Source of the DNA: an uncultured Luminiphilus sp.
GTDB taxonomy: Bacteria; Pseudomonadota; Gammaproteobacteria; Pseudomonadales; Halieaceae
DNA length: 50,059 bases
Assembly: GCA_938091995.1 (NCBI GenBank)
Contig: CALKNZ010000029.1
Span: forward strand, 1-50,059
Reading direction: 5' to 3'
Below are positions 16,963 through 25,342 of this stretch, piece after piece (the first letter of the stretch is position 1; the number at the start of each line of letters is the position of its first letter). The notes under the pieces were generated by a model. It ran no database searches and had not been told where the DNA came from. It saw only the letters and a program-made list of their open reading frames with translations. A program made the position numbers and the translations under genes.

Positions 16963-18149
16963 TGGCTAATCTGCCGCCACTGAAGCTCCTGTACATTAGC
17001 GCCGTGCAGTCTCGCAGCGGAGAGGGCATTCTGTCGCTGCAATCTAGAATAAATGTCGGTGTTCTCAGTCGCGATTTTGAAGTCTCGCTAGCAGTGGTGG
17101 GTCCTGTTACTGCCGAGGGACTCCATAGGTTACGTGTTGATCTCGGGCCCATTCGGGTCACTGGCGGTTTTGAGGCGAGTAGCGCTGATACACAGTGTGA
17201 AAAGGGCCTAAAGCGCTTAATGAAAGAGCGATTTGGTACAACACAGCTTTGCGCGCGATTACAGACCACCATTCAGCGCAACGTTGAGGCTTTTGATGCT
17301 GTAGTGATCGACGGCTTGCTTTCTTGGCCATACCGGCCTATTGGTACTGATGTGCCTATTGCTTTTATGCCCTATGGTCAGGGGGTTATGGATAGCGAAG
17401 AAAATACGACAGGTATAGGTAGTGACTTACGAGAGCCCTACCTAGTCGATGTCTGCCGTGAGGTGGAGATGGTTTTTATCAGGCCTAGCCTGGCTGCCAG
17501 ACTTTCTGAGCGCGGTGTTTCAATGCGACAGCTGCAGTATAGCTTTAGCCATCCGACAGGTGCCAAGCCTACCTTGGCTGAGGTGGACTTTAACCGCACA
17601 GAACCGCGCATTGGCTTTAACGGATATTTGGGCGATGCGGCTAATGTGGCGAGCGTCAATTGGTTTTTGGAGGAGATTTGGCCGGTAGCTCAGAGAATTA
17701 TACCGGGTGTTGAGTTTCATATTGTTGGGTCGGCACCTTCGCGAGAGTTCATCGAACGTGTGTCGGCTATGTCTAGGGTCGTGCTTCATTGGAGCACCGA
17801 TGATCACCAGTTATTGGATCAACGCTGCAGAGTGGTTGTCGAACCTCTGTTATTTGAAAATCACGTGGATGCCAAGTTAGTGAATGGCATGGCAAGAGGC
17901 ATTCCCGCCGTCACCACCCGCCATGCCATGCGCAGATCGCACTTTCGTATGCGCTCTGGCGTTGTGGTAGCCGACAGCCGTGAAGAAATGGTGGTGGCAA
18001 TTAACCGACTGATGTCCGACTCGGTGTTTTGGAAGCGTGCGGCTAGAGAGGGCATGTCTGCAGCCCGTGAGCAACTACCACGTTTTGAATTGGCACATTG
18101 TATTCGGCGAGAGCTTAACCGTTATCATCATCAGTCTTTAAGTGTCTGA
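16962..18149 (+). CDS. GT-B glycosyltransferase (GT4-like)
   Basis: A 395-residue cytosolic protein with a Rossmann-like N-terminal half and a recognisable GT4 C-terminal half. This includes IGFNGYLGDAANVASVNWFLEEIWPVA, the strand VEFHIVGSAPS and the donor-binding region VVVEPLLFENHVDAKLVNGMARGIPAVTT (about residues 300-325). In this last region, the usual acidic E-x7-E site is replaced by a glycine-poor variant, so donor specificity cannot be predicted. It starts inside the lipA stop codon and is therefore translationally coupled to it; I see no functional link and no other sugar genes nearby. Confidence 0.8.
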   Translation: MANLPPLKLLYISAVQSRSGEGILSLQSRINVGVLSRDFEVSLAVVGPVTAEGLHRLRVDLGPIRVTGGFEASSADTQCEKGLKRLMKERFGTTQLCARLQTTIQRNVEAFDAVVIDGLLSWPYRPIGTDVPIAFMPYGQGVMDSEENTTGIGSDLREPYLVDVCREVEMVFIRPSLAARLSERGVSMRQLQYSFSHPTGAKPTLAEVDFNRTEPRIGFNGYLGDAANVASVNWFLEEIWPVAQRIIPGVEFHIVGSAPSREFIERVSAMSRVVLHWSTDDHQLLDQRCRVVVEPLLFENHVDAKLVNGMARGIPAVTTRHAMRRSHFRMRSGVVVADSREEMVVAINRLMSDSVFWKRAAREGMSAAREQLPRFELAHCIRRELNRYHHQSLSV

Positions 18150-18190
18150 GCAGGTTTGAGCGTGCGAATTGTGAGCGAGGTGGGTTAGCT

Positions 18191-19075
18191 ATGGGGCAGG
18201 AATTCCAGCGAGTGGGTCTGCTTGGCCGGCGCGAGCACCCGGGAGTGAATCAAATTGTAGCTGACCTGTTGACGCTCTTGGATGCCCGAGGTGTCGATGT
18301 GGTGCTTGAGGATCGTCTTGCAACCCTGTCGCACTTTGAGAAGCGTGCGATGCAACACCGCGATGCCATTGGTGAAAGCGTAGATTTAGCGATCGTTATT
18401 GGTGGTGATGGTTCGCTGCTGAGCGCGGCGAGGACTTTAGTACGGCATCACACGCCGGTGATTGGCGTTAATCGTGGACGCCTTGGCTTTCTGACTGATG
18501 TCAGCCCGGACGATTTGTCTGCCCAAGTAACCGCGGTGCTTGATGGCAACTACACCCGAGATTCAAGATTCTTACTTGATACTGAAGTTATGCGCGACGG
18601 CGTTGTCATTGGTGCGGCAGAAGCGCTTAACGATGTCGTCGTGAATTCGGGAACCTCGGCCCAAATGATTGAATTTGAATTGACCATCGACGGTGAATTC
18701 GTCTATCGCATGAATGCTGATGGGCTGATTTTGGCCACGCCAACAGGTTCTACCGCTTACTCTATGTCTGGGGGAGGGCCCATAATGAACCCTGCCCTAG
18801 ACGCCATTGTTTTAGTCCCTATGTTTTCTCATTCCCTTACCAGTCGCCCGATTGTTGTTCACGGGGACTCCCAAATAAAGGTCGATGTTGTGTCGCGCAA
18901 TCAAATACATCCGTTGGTGACGTGCGATGGTCAGGTTTCCTTAACAGCTCTCCCCGGTGACTCGGTCACCGTGAGTAAAAAGAAAGAGAGGCTCATCTTG
19001 CTGCATCCTCCGGGGAATAGCTTCTACGCCAGCTGTCGCGACAAGCTACGATGGTCTGATGCCCTTACCCAATAA
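18191..19075 (+). CDS. nadK: NAD kinase
   Basis: A 294-residue NAD kinase, close to the length of the E. coli enzyme, which phosphorylates NAD+ at the 2' hydroxyl to give NADP+. The catalytic GGDG is at residues 71-74, followed by SLLSAARTL. The other hallmark stretches are GVNRGRLGFLTDV, NADGLILATPTGSTAYSMSGGGPI and VTCDGQVS. It is the first of five closely packed rightward genes. Its 3' end overlaps the rhomboid gene by 17 bases, implying co-transcription. Confidence 0.97.
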   Translation: MGQEFQRVGLLGRREHPGVNQIVADLLTLLDARGVDVVLEDRLATLSHFEKRAMQHRDAIGESVDLAIVIGGDGSLLSAARTLVRHHTPVIGVNRGRLGFLTDVSPDDLSAQVTAVLDGNYTRDSRFLLDTEVMRDGVVIGAAEALNDVVVNSGTSAQMIEFELTIDGEFVYRMNADGLILATPTGSTAYSMSGGGPIMNPALDAIVLVPMFSHSLTSRPIVVHGDSQIKVDVVSRNQIHPLVTCDGQVSLTALPGDSVTVSKKKERLILLHPPGNSFYASCRDKLRWSDALTQ

Positions 19076-19685
19076 GATCAGGTCTGCCCCAGTTGCCTTC
19101 GCCCTCGTCGCTATCAGCAGTCTGGTTTTCCTACTGTTTAAAGAACTTGGCTTTTACGGGCCTATTCTGCAATTTTTTAATTTTGTCCCCGTAGAAATCA
19201 CGTCTCGTGGTGGTCGCCTGGGTGAACCCGGCAACGATTGGTGGCGTTTCATTACGCCGACACTGCTTCATTTTAGCTGGATGCATTTAGTTTTTAACTG
19301 TTTGTGGATTTGGGAGTTCGGACGCCGTATTGAGGCTTCGCTGGGTTCACTGAATTTGCTGGGCTTGTATTTGGCCTCGGCAGTATTTTCTAACAGCGTT
19401 CAATATTTTATCTCTGGACCTTCCATATTTGGCGGTATGTCTGGGGTTGTCTATGCCCTCATGGGTTTTATTTGGGCCGGCAATTTTCTTCGTCCTAATT
19501 GGATGGAGCCGCTGCCATCGGCGGTGATGGGTTTTATGTTGATTTGGCTGCTTGTGGGTCTAGTGGGCGCGCTAGAGATTTTAGGTGCTGGGGCGATTGC
19601 CAATGGCGCGCATTTGGGCGGGCTGATCATCGGCGTTTTACTAGGTGGTTTATTTGCTTTTTTGTCTAGGTTAGATAGGCCCTAA
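19059..19685 (+). CDS. Rhomboid family intramembrane serine protease
   Basis: A 208-residue protein with six predicted membrane helices. The catalytic dyad is Ser128 in GGMSGVVYAL and His185 in ANGAHLGGL, and HLVFNCLWIW (76-85) supplies the conserved His and Asn of the oxyanion region. The L1 loop contains WWRFITPTLLH. Rhomboids cut substrates inside the membrane; the substrate here is unknown. It overlaps nadK by 17 bases and is followed 14 bases later by the DUF1315 gene. Confidence 0.93.
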   Translation: MPLPNKIRSAPVAFALVAISSLVFLLFKELGFYGPILQFFNFVPVEITSRGGRLGEPGNDWWRFITPTLLHFSWMHLVFNCLWIWEFGRRIEASLGSLNLLGLYLASAVFSNSVQYFISGPSIFGGMSGVVYALMGFIWAGNFLRPNWMEPLPSAVMGFMLIWLLVGLVGALEILGAGAIANGAHLGGLIIGVLLGGLFAFLSRLDRP

Positions 19686-19699
19686 AGAGGATAGAAAGT

Positions 19700-19969
19700 T
19701 TGACTGATCCCTATTTAGAAACGGTGCGGGCTATGGGTCCCGATCTGTATGAGCGCATGGTGCAGGCTTTGGCAACCGGGCTATGGCCTGATGGTAGTAG
19801 CGTCACCCCGGCACAACGTGAGCATACGATGCAGGCCGTCATTGCTTGGGGGGAACTGAATTTGCCGCCTGAAGAACGCGTTGGCTACATTGACAAGGGC
19901 AGCAAAGCCGGTAGCAGTTGCGACGACCCCCAGCCAATGACCTGGCTAGATAAGGAAAAAAACCAATGA
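19700..19969 (+). CDS. DUF1315 family protein (YeaC-like)
   Basis: An 89-residue protein starting with TTG behind an AGAGGA ribosome site. It matches the YeaC/DUF1315 pattern: ETVRAMGPDLYERMVQALATG, then GLWPDGSSVTPAQREHTMQAVIAW, and YIDKGSKAGSSCDD near the end. Function is unknown. It overlaps the next gene by four bases (ATGA), so the two are translationally coupled. Confidence 0.85.
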   Translation: MTDPYLETVRAMGPDLYERMVQALATGLWPDGSSVTPAQREHTMQAVIAWGELNLPPEERVGYIDKGSKAGSSCDDPQPMTWLDKEKNQ

Positions 19970-20802
19970 CAGAGTTATCTGGTCCAGTAAGAAAAATGCG
20001 AGTCACTTTGGATGACCCCGTCAGTTATACCTTTATCGCGGGGGAACAGAAGGCTTCAGTCAATTCCTGGCTGGGTCGTAAGGTGAGCATTGAGTTCGCC
20101 GGGGTAATCAACTGCGTACACTGCGATAGGGTGACTAAAAAGAGCTTTAATCAGGGGTATTGCTATCCCTGTTTTCAGCGACTGGCTCAGTGCGACACCT
20201 GTATTATTAAACCTGAAAAATGCCACTTTGCTGAGGGCACTTGCCGAGAGCCGGAATGGGGTGAAACCAACTGTTTTATCGATCATGTCGTTTATCTCGC
20301 TAATACTTCCGGAGTGAAGGTTGGAATTACCCGCGGCACTCAGGTGCCAACACGTTGGATTGATCAAGGGGCTACACAAGCGAAGCCCATTGCCCGCGTT
20401 GCCACCCGTTACCAGTCGGGCTTGCTTGAGATACTCCTAGCGCAACATGTGGCCGACAAAACTGCATGGCAAACCATGCTAAAAGGCAACGGTAGTCCTA
20501 TAGATTTACAGGAAAGGCAGCGGTCCTTGGCTGAGATCTGCGCGGAAGGTATTGGTGAACTGCAGTCAACCTATGGCATGCAGGCAATACAATGGTTGGA
20601 CGACTCCGACAGTGTCGGTATTGACTATCCAGTTCTGGAATGGCCCGTCAAAGTCAGTTCACATAACCTCGATAAAACGCAGAAAATTGAGGGCACCTTG
20701 TTGGGTATCAAGGGTCAGTATCTGATGTTTGATACCGGCGTCATCAATATTCGAAAATATGGCGGCTATAACTTGGAAGTAAAGGTACATGACAATGCGT
20801 GA
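19966..20802 (+). CDS. DUF2797 family Cys-rich protein
   Basis: A 278-residue protein with a cluster of at least seven cysteines in the first half (CVHCDRVTKKSF, CYPCFQ, CDTCIIKPEKC, GTCREPEWGETNC), arranged like metal-binding ribbons. This is followed by a segment HVVYLANTSGVKVGITRGTQVPTRWIDQGA, which resembles a GIY-YIG-like strand-turn pattern. DUF2797 proteins are common in gammaproteobacteria next to yeaC and their role is not known. It overlaps both neighbours, by 4 and 14 bases. Confidence 0.85.
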   Translation: MTELSGPVRKMRVTLDDPVSYTFIAGEQKASVNSWLGRKVSIEFAGVINCVHCDRVTKKSFNQGYCYPCFQRLAQCDTCIIKPEKCHFAEGTCREPEWGETNCFIDHVVYLANTSGVKVGITRGTQVPTRWIDQGATQAKPIARVATRYQSGLLEILLAQHVADKTAWQTMLKGNGSPIDLQERQRSLAEICAEGIGELQSTYGMQAIQWLDDSDSVGIDYPVLEWPVKVSSHNLDKTQKIEGTLLGIKGQYLMFDTGVINIRKYGGYNLEVKVHDNA

Positions 20803-23398
20803 TGGCACTCCAAAGACGATCTATCGCAAAGAATATACGGCCCCAGCATTTACGATTGCAGAGGCGGATCTAACTTTCGCCATCTACGATGGTTACACCG
20901 TGGTTTCAAGCTGCTTGAATTTACACCGACAGCGGGAAGATGAAGCGCCATGGGTTCTCGATGGCGAGGATCTTGAGATCGAATGCATTGAGATTGACGG
21001 TAAAGCATTGCAGCCAGCGGAATACAGCTATGATGGTAGATTCTTAACGCTGCCAGAAATTAGCGAGAGTTGTCAGCTGTTTACCCGGGTGCGAATTTTC
21101 CCCGAGGCGAACACAGCGCTTGAGGGCCTTTATCGCTCTCGCACTATTTACTGTACTCAGTGCGAAGCACAGGGCTTTAGGAAAATAACCTTTTTCCTCG
21201 ACAGACCCGATGTGCTGGCCACTTTTAGAGTGTCCATTGAAGCGGATAAAGCATCTTGCCCAATACTCTTAAGTAATGGCAACGCAGTTGCTCAAGAAGA
21301 GCTCGGTGACGGTCGACATCGCAGCATATGGCACGATCCATGGCCAAAACCCTGTTATCTCTTCGCTTTGGTGGCGGGAGACCTGGACTGTGTTTCAGAT
21401 ACCTTTACGACGGTCTCCGGGCGTCAGGTAGCGCTAAACATTTTTGTTGAGGCCAAGGATATCAATTATTGCGATCACGCCATGGACTCCCTAAAACGTT
21501 CTATGCAATGGGATGAAGAAGTTTATGGCCTCGAATATGATCTCGATCTGTTCAACATTGTAGCGGTTGATGATTTTAATATGGGGGCCATGGAAAATAA
21601 GGGCCTCAATATATTCAACACGTCTTGCGTTTTAGCTTCTCCGGATATCACAACCGACGCCGGTTATTTAAGAATTGAGTCGATTGTTGCCCATGAATAT
21701 TTTCACAACTTCTCGGGGAATCGAGTTACCTGTCGAGACTGGTTTCAACTCAGTCTGAAGGAGGGCTTTACAGTTTTCCGCGACTCGCAATTTTCAGCGG
21801 ATATGAACTCTGCTGGGGTGAAGCGGGTTGAAGACGTCAGTTTTTTGAGGACGCATCAATTTGCTGAGGATGCGGGTCCTATGGCTCACCCAGTGCGCCC
21901 AGATAGTTTTATTGAGATATCAAATTTCTACACATTAACCGTTTATGAAAAAGGTGCTGAAGTTGTCCGTATGCTGCACACCCTGTTGGGACATGAACTG
22001 TTCATTGCAGGCGCCAAGTTTTACTTTGAGAAACATGATGGTCAGGCGGTTACTTGCGATGACTTTGTATCTGCGATGGAGCAGGTCTCCGATAGGGATC
22101 TCACTCAATTCCGTCGTTGGTACGAACAGTCAGGAACCCCTGAGCTGACGATTGAGGATGAATATGACCCTGCGGCCCGACGGGTCACTCTCACGGTGAC
22201 GCAAAGTAATGGGCTGGGCATTGACGGCAGTAACAAACCACCGCTGCATTTACCACTGGCTATCGGCTTGGTTGTCGATGGTGAATCTCACACCTTTGAA
22301 GAGGGCAGTTCAACACGTTTGCTTGAGGTGACGGAGTCCAAACAGGTCTTTCAGGTTGATAATGTCGGCAGCAAACCGGCGGCATCGCTGCTGCGTGGGT
22401 TTTCTGCCCCGGTTCGACTGAAAAGCGCTGACGATGACGATACGCTGGCAATGCTGATCGGCAGCGATAGCGATGATTTCGTCAAGTGGGATGCTATGCA
22501 GCGTTACTCATCGAGAGTTATTGAGGCTCAGATGCGCGGCGAGGCTTTGTCGGTTGGTTTCATTTCGGCGTATCGGCAAGCGATGTCCAGCGATATTGAC
22601 GATGCCATGAAAGCACTATTACTGACGCTACCCTCTGAGGAGTACCTGGCGGATCGGCAGGCTCAACACGGTCTTGTCGATGTTTTTCAAATTAGGGAGG
22701 CGAGAGAGCAGATAAAGAAAATCCTAGCGAGTGAGTTTGATGAACAATGGAGCGCTTGGTTTGGGAGTTATGACACTGCCGACAATTATCAAGCGAACGG
22801 TTTCCAGATCGGTCGAAGAGCTATGCGCCATCTTGCCCTTAATTACCTCTGCCATGCTCGACCTGAAGCCGTAGATTGGGCGGAGGCAATGTTGAGCAAT
22901 GCCGACAATCTCAGTGATCGCTTGGCGGGTCTTAGGATATTGGTTGATTCGGGTAATGCGGCGAGTCGTGGCGCTGCGCTGGAAGAATTTTATCAGCAGT
23001 GGCAGCACGAAGCGCTTGTTGTAAACCAGTGGTTCACTCTACAGGCGACACGACCGAGTCCAGACACGGTTGAGTCGGTTATCCAGTTACAGACTCATGG
23101 CGCGTTCGATTGGCGCAACCCCAATAAAATTCGTGCGTTGATCGGCGGATTTGCCTCGGCGAACCCCACTGCGTTTCATCGCCAGGATAACTTAGGATAC
23201 GCCCTGTTGGGGGATGTGATTGCGCGAGTGCAGTCGGCTAATCCCCAGATTGCTGCGCGCCTGTGTACACCGTTAACGCGCTTCCGACGTTATGCGCATG
23301 GTGTTGATGCGATGCAAAGTCAGCTCGAGCGCATTGCCGGTCTTGAGAATTTATCCCAGGACGTCTTCGAAGTCGTGGGCAGAGCGCTAGAGAAATAG
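20789..23398 (+). CDS. pepN: Aminopeptidase N
   Basis: An 869-residue M1 zinc aminopeptidase, almost exactly the length of E. coli PepN. The exopeptidase motif GAMEN is at residues 266-270. The zinc site HEYFH is at 302-306, with the third ligand glutamate 19 residues on in LKEGFTVFRD. The long helical C-terminal half is intact. It removes N-terminal residues from peptides in the cytosol. The first ATG (20789) overlaps DUF2797 by 14 bases; a second in-frame ATG at 20795 is equally possible. Its stop codon directly abuts the stop of the convergent HD-GYP gene, with no base between. Confidence 0.97.
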   Translation: MTMRDGTPKTIYRKEYTAPAFTIAEADLTFAIYDGYTVVSSCLNLHRQREDEAPWVLDGEDLEIECIEIDGKALQPAEYSYDGRFLTLPEISESCQLFTRVRIFPEANTALEGLYRSRTIYCTQCEAQGFRKITFFLDRPDVLATFRVSIEADKASCPILLSNGNAVAQEELGDGRHRSIWHDPWPKPCYLFALVAGDLDCVSDTFTTVSGRQVALNIFVEAKDINYCDHAMDSLKRSMQWDEEVYGLEYDLDLFNIVAVDDFNMGAMENKGLNIFNTSCVLASPDITTDAGYLRIESIVAHEYFHNFSGNRVTCRDWFQLSLKEGFTVFRDSQFSADMNSAGVKRVEDVSFLRTHQFAEDAGPMAHPVRPDSFIEISNFYTLTVYEKGAEVVRMLHTLLGHELFIAGAKFYFEKHDGQAVTCDDFVSAMEQVSDRDLTQFRRWYEQSGTPELTIEDEYDPAARRVTLTVTQSNGLGIDGSNKPPLHLPLAIGLVVDGESHTFEEGSSTRLLEVTESKQVFQVDNVGSKPAASLLRGFSAPVRLKSADDDDTLAMLIGSDSDDFVKWDAMQRYSSRVIEAQMRGEALSVGFISAYRQAMSSDIDDAMKALLLTLPSEEYLADRQAQHGLVDVFQIREAREQIKKILASEFDEQWSAWFGSYDTADNYQANGFQIGRRAMRHLALNYLCHARPEAVDWAEAMLSNADNLSDRLAGLRILVDSGNAASRGAALEEFYQQWQHEALVVNQWFTLQATRPSPDTVESVIQLQTHGAFDWRNPNKIRALIGGFASANPTAFHRQDNLGYALLGDVIARVQSANPQIAARLCTPLTRFRRYAHGVDAMQSQLERIAGLENLSQDVFEVVGRALEK

Positions 23399-24502
23399 TC
23401 AGTAAGACGCTTCAAGGTTAGATTCGGAACCGAGGTCGATCGGGCGGTAGCGCTCATAGATGGCTTCAATTTCGCGGTGCTGACTTAAAAGCGCCTGAAG
23501 AACCCCGGGATGAAAATGATCGGGGTTTGACTTTTCATCGCCGCTGACCAGAATTTCCATGGCCACGTGGTGGGGTAGGGCGGCTCGATACGGCCGGTGT
23601 GAGCGTAAATTGTCGTAGGTATCGACGGCATGAACGATCGCAGCTTCGATGCTTATTTCATCACCTTTTAGCCCTGCCGGATAACCCGAGCCGTCCCAAT
23701 TCTCATGGTGTTGCAGTGCGATATTCTGAGCAACCTCGATAATCGGGTCATCGTAATGCTCAAGGAGTGCCGCACCCAGACGGGTATGTTCTTTTGTTTT
23801 TTCGAACTCTTCAGGGGTCAGCGTCCGCTCGGCGGTATAGATATCGGTGGGGCCTCCAAGCTTGCCAATATCGTGCAGCAAACTCGCTAGCCTGATTTTT
23901 TGACACTGCTGAGGGTCGAGACCCAAGCGCACACTGACGCACAGCGCCATTTCTGAAATTCTATGAACATGCTGCTCTATACCCGGAGCGTAATGTTCTG
24001 CGCCGATAGCGGCGATCTCAGAGGTGGCCCCCATACCATCGGTCATTGAACCCGCGGCCTTTGGGGGTGTAGTCCCTTCAAGTTTCGCGTTACGTATAGA
24101 GTTTTGAAAGTTTCGATAGTGCTTTTGATTAATACTATCGGTGGCTTCTGAAAGCTCCTTGAGCAAATCTTCAACGACAATGGGTTTGAATAAAAATGCA
24201 AAGGCCCCAAGTTTCAGAGCTGAGATAATGGCGTTACTGTCGCTGTTTCCCGTTATAAATAAAGCCTCAAAAACGCGCTCTTTGGGAGACTCGATTTTTT
24301 TTATCGCGTCAAGTGCTTGTAGTCCGGTAGCGCGAGGCATGCGAATATCGAGCAGTAGAATTTCGATCATTTCGTCAGCGCGAAACTTCTCAAAGGCATC
24401 GATACCATCGATTGCGGTGGTTACCTCGTAGCCTTGCTCCACTAGCAGTTCACGGAGCTCTGTTCTTACTTGGGAATCATCTTCAGCTAGCAGTATTTTC
24501 AT
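23399..24502 (-). CDS. Response regulator with HD-GYP phosphodiesterase output
   Basis: A 367-residue two-domain regulator. The receiver domain (1-120) has the acidic pocket EDD (7-9), phospho-acceptor Asp52 in LLLDIRMPR, Thr84 in FITGNS and Lys106 in LFKPI. After a linker, the HD-GYP domain (about 165-345) has LLHDIGKLG with HD at 210-211 and the full HHENWDGSGYP signature at 265-275. Such proteins hydrolyse cyclic di-GMP when phosphorylated. No histidine kinase is adjacent. It is divergent from the OmpR-type regulator at 24621, which suggests a shared control region at 24503-24620. Confidence 0.93.
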   Translation of the reverse strand: MKILLAEDDSQVRTELRELLVEQGYEVTTAIDGIDAFEKFRADEMIEILLLDIRMPRATGLQALDAIKKIESPKERVFEALFITGNSDSNAIISALKLGAFAFLFKPIVVEDLLKELSEATDSINQKHYRNFQNSIRNAKLEGTTPPKAAGSMTDGMGATSEIAAIGAEHYAPGIEQHVHRISEMALCVSVRLGLDPQQCQKIRLASLLHDIGKLGGPTDIYTAERTLTPEEFEKTKEHTRLGAALLEHYDDPIIEVAQNIALQHHENWDGSGYPAGLKGDEISIEAAIVHAVDTYDNLRSHRPYRAALPHHVAMEILVSGDEKSNPDHFHPGVLQALLSQHREIEAIYERYRPIDLGSESNLEASY

Positions 24503-24620
24503 TGCAGATTTTCGTGTATTCCGTGTTAATTTATTACGCTAGGCAATAGGATAGCCGATTAGCGCCTAATTTAGGTATCGCCAACTCCGGTTTTCGCGAA
24601 AAACAAGGGAAAGTCCGTTC

Positions 24621-25340
24621 ATGACAAAGGTATTAATCGTCGATGACGATGAGATTCTAGGAGAAGAGCTACGAGATGTGTTCATACAGTGGGGCTTTGA
24701 AGCGTTGGCTGTGGCCTCTGTCAAGGAATTCTTAACTAAGATTAAGGATTATCAGCCTCAGGTGGCTGTGGTGGATCTTGCCTTACCCGACGGATCTGGC
24801 GTTGACATTATCAAAAATATTCGAAGTACCAGTGATATTGGAATTATCGTGATGTCAGGTCGCAGCGATGAAATTGAGCGGATTGTTTGTATTGAAACGG
24901 GCGCAGATCATTACGTCACTAAGCCATTTAGCTCTCGTGAGATGGTCGCGCGTATTCGGCAGTTGATGTACCGAACTGGCGGTGTTGTTTACGGAGAATT
25001 TGCGTCGGCGAAAGATGTTAAGACCGGGTGCTTTAAATTTAGTGACTTTGTTTTTGATACAAACGCGATGGCCTTGACCGGACCCAGTGGCGACGAAGTT
25101 TCCTTGACCACGCTAGAGTATTCAGTGCTAAAAACGTTGGTTACGCATGCTAGGGAAGTACTTTCTAGAGATTTCTTGCTCGAGTCTATCCATGCAGAAA
25201 ATTGGGCAGGGTCTGATCGGAATGTCGACAATTTAGTCAGTCGTTTACGCAAAAAGATCACGGCCCCTGGCGGCTCGCCCCCGGTGCGCACAGTGCGAGG
25301 TTCGGGTTATATGTTTGCACTGGAAGTCGAGACCCTATGA
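24621..25340 (+). CDS. OmpR/PhoB-family response regulator
   Basis: A 239-residue regulator. Its receiver domain has DDD at 8-10, phospho-acceptor Asp52 in VVDLALPDGSG, and KPFSSREMVARI with the conserved Lys. The C-terminal winged helix contains LTTLEYSVLKTLV, SRDFLLESI, RNVDNLVSRLRKKI and VRTVRGSGYMF, all typical of OmpR-type DNA binding. No partner kinase is next to it; the nearest in this window is the PAS kinase 18 kb away, with no evidence for pairing. It ends two bases before the end of batD on the other strand. Confidence 0.93.
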   Translation: MTKVLIVDDDEILGEELRDVFIQWGFEALAVASVKEFLTKIKDYQPQVAVVDLALPDGSGVDIIKNIRSTSDIGIIVMSGRSDEIERIVCIETGADHYVTKPFSSREMVARIRQLMYRTGGVVYGEFASAKDVKTGCFKFSDFVFDTNAMALTGPSGDEVSLTTLEYSVLKTLVTHAREVLSRDFLLESIHAENWAGSDRNVDNLVSRLRKKITAPGGSPPVRTVRGSGYMFALEVETL

Positions 25341-25342
25341 CC

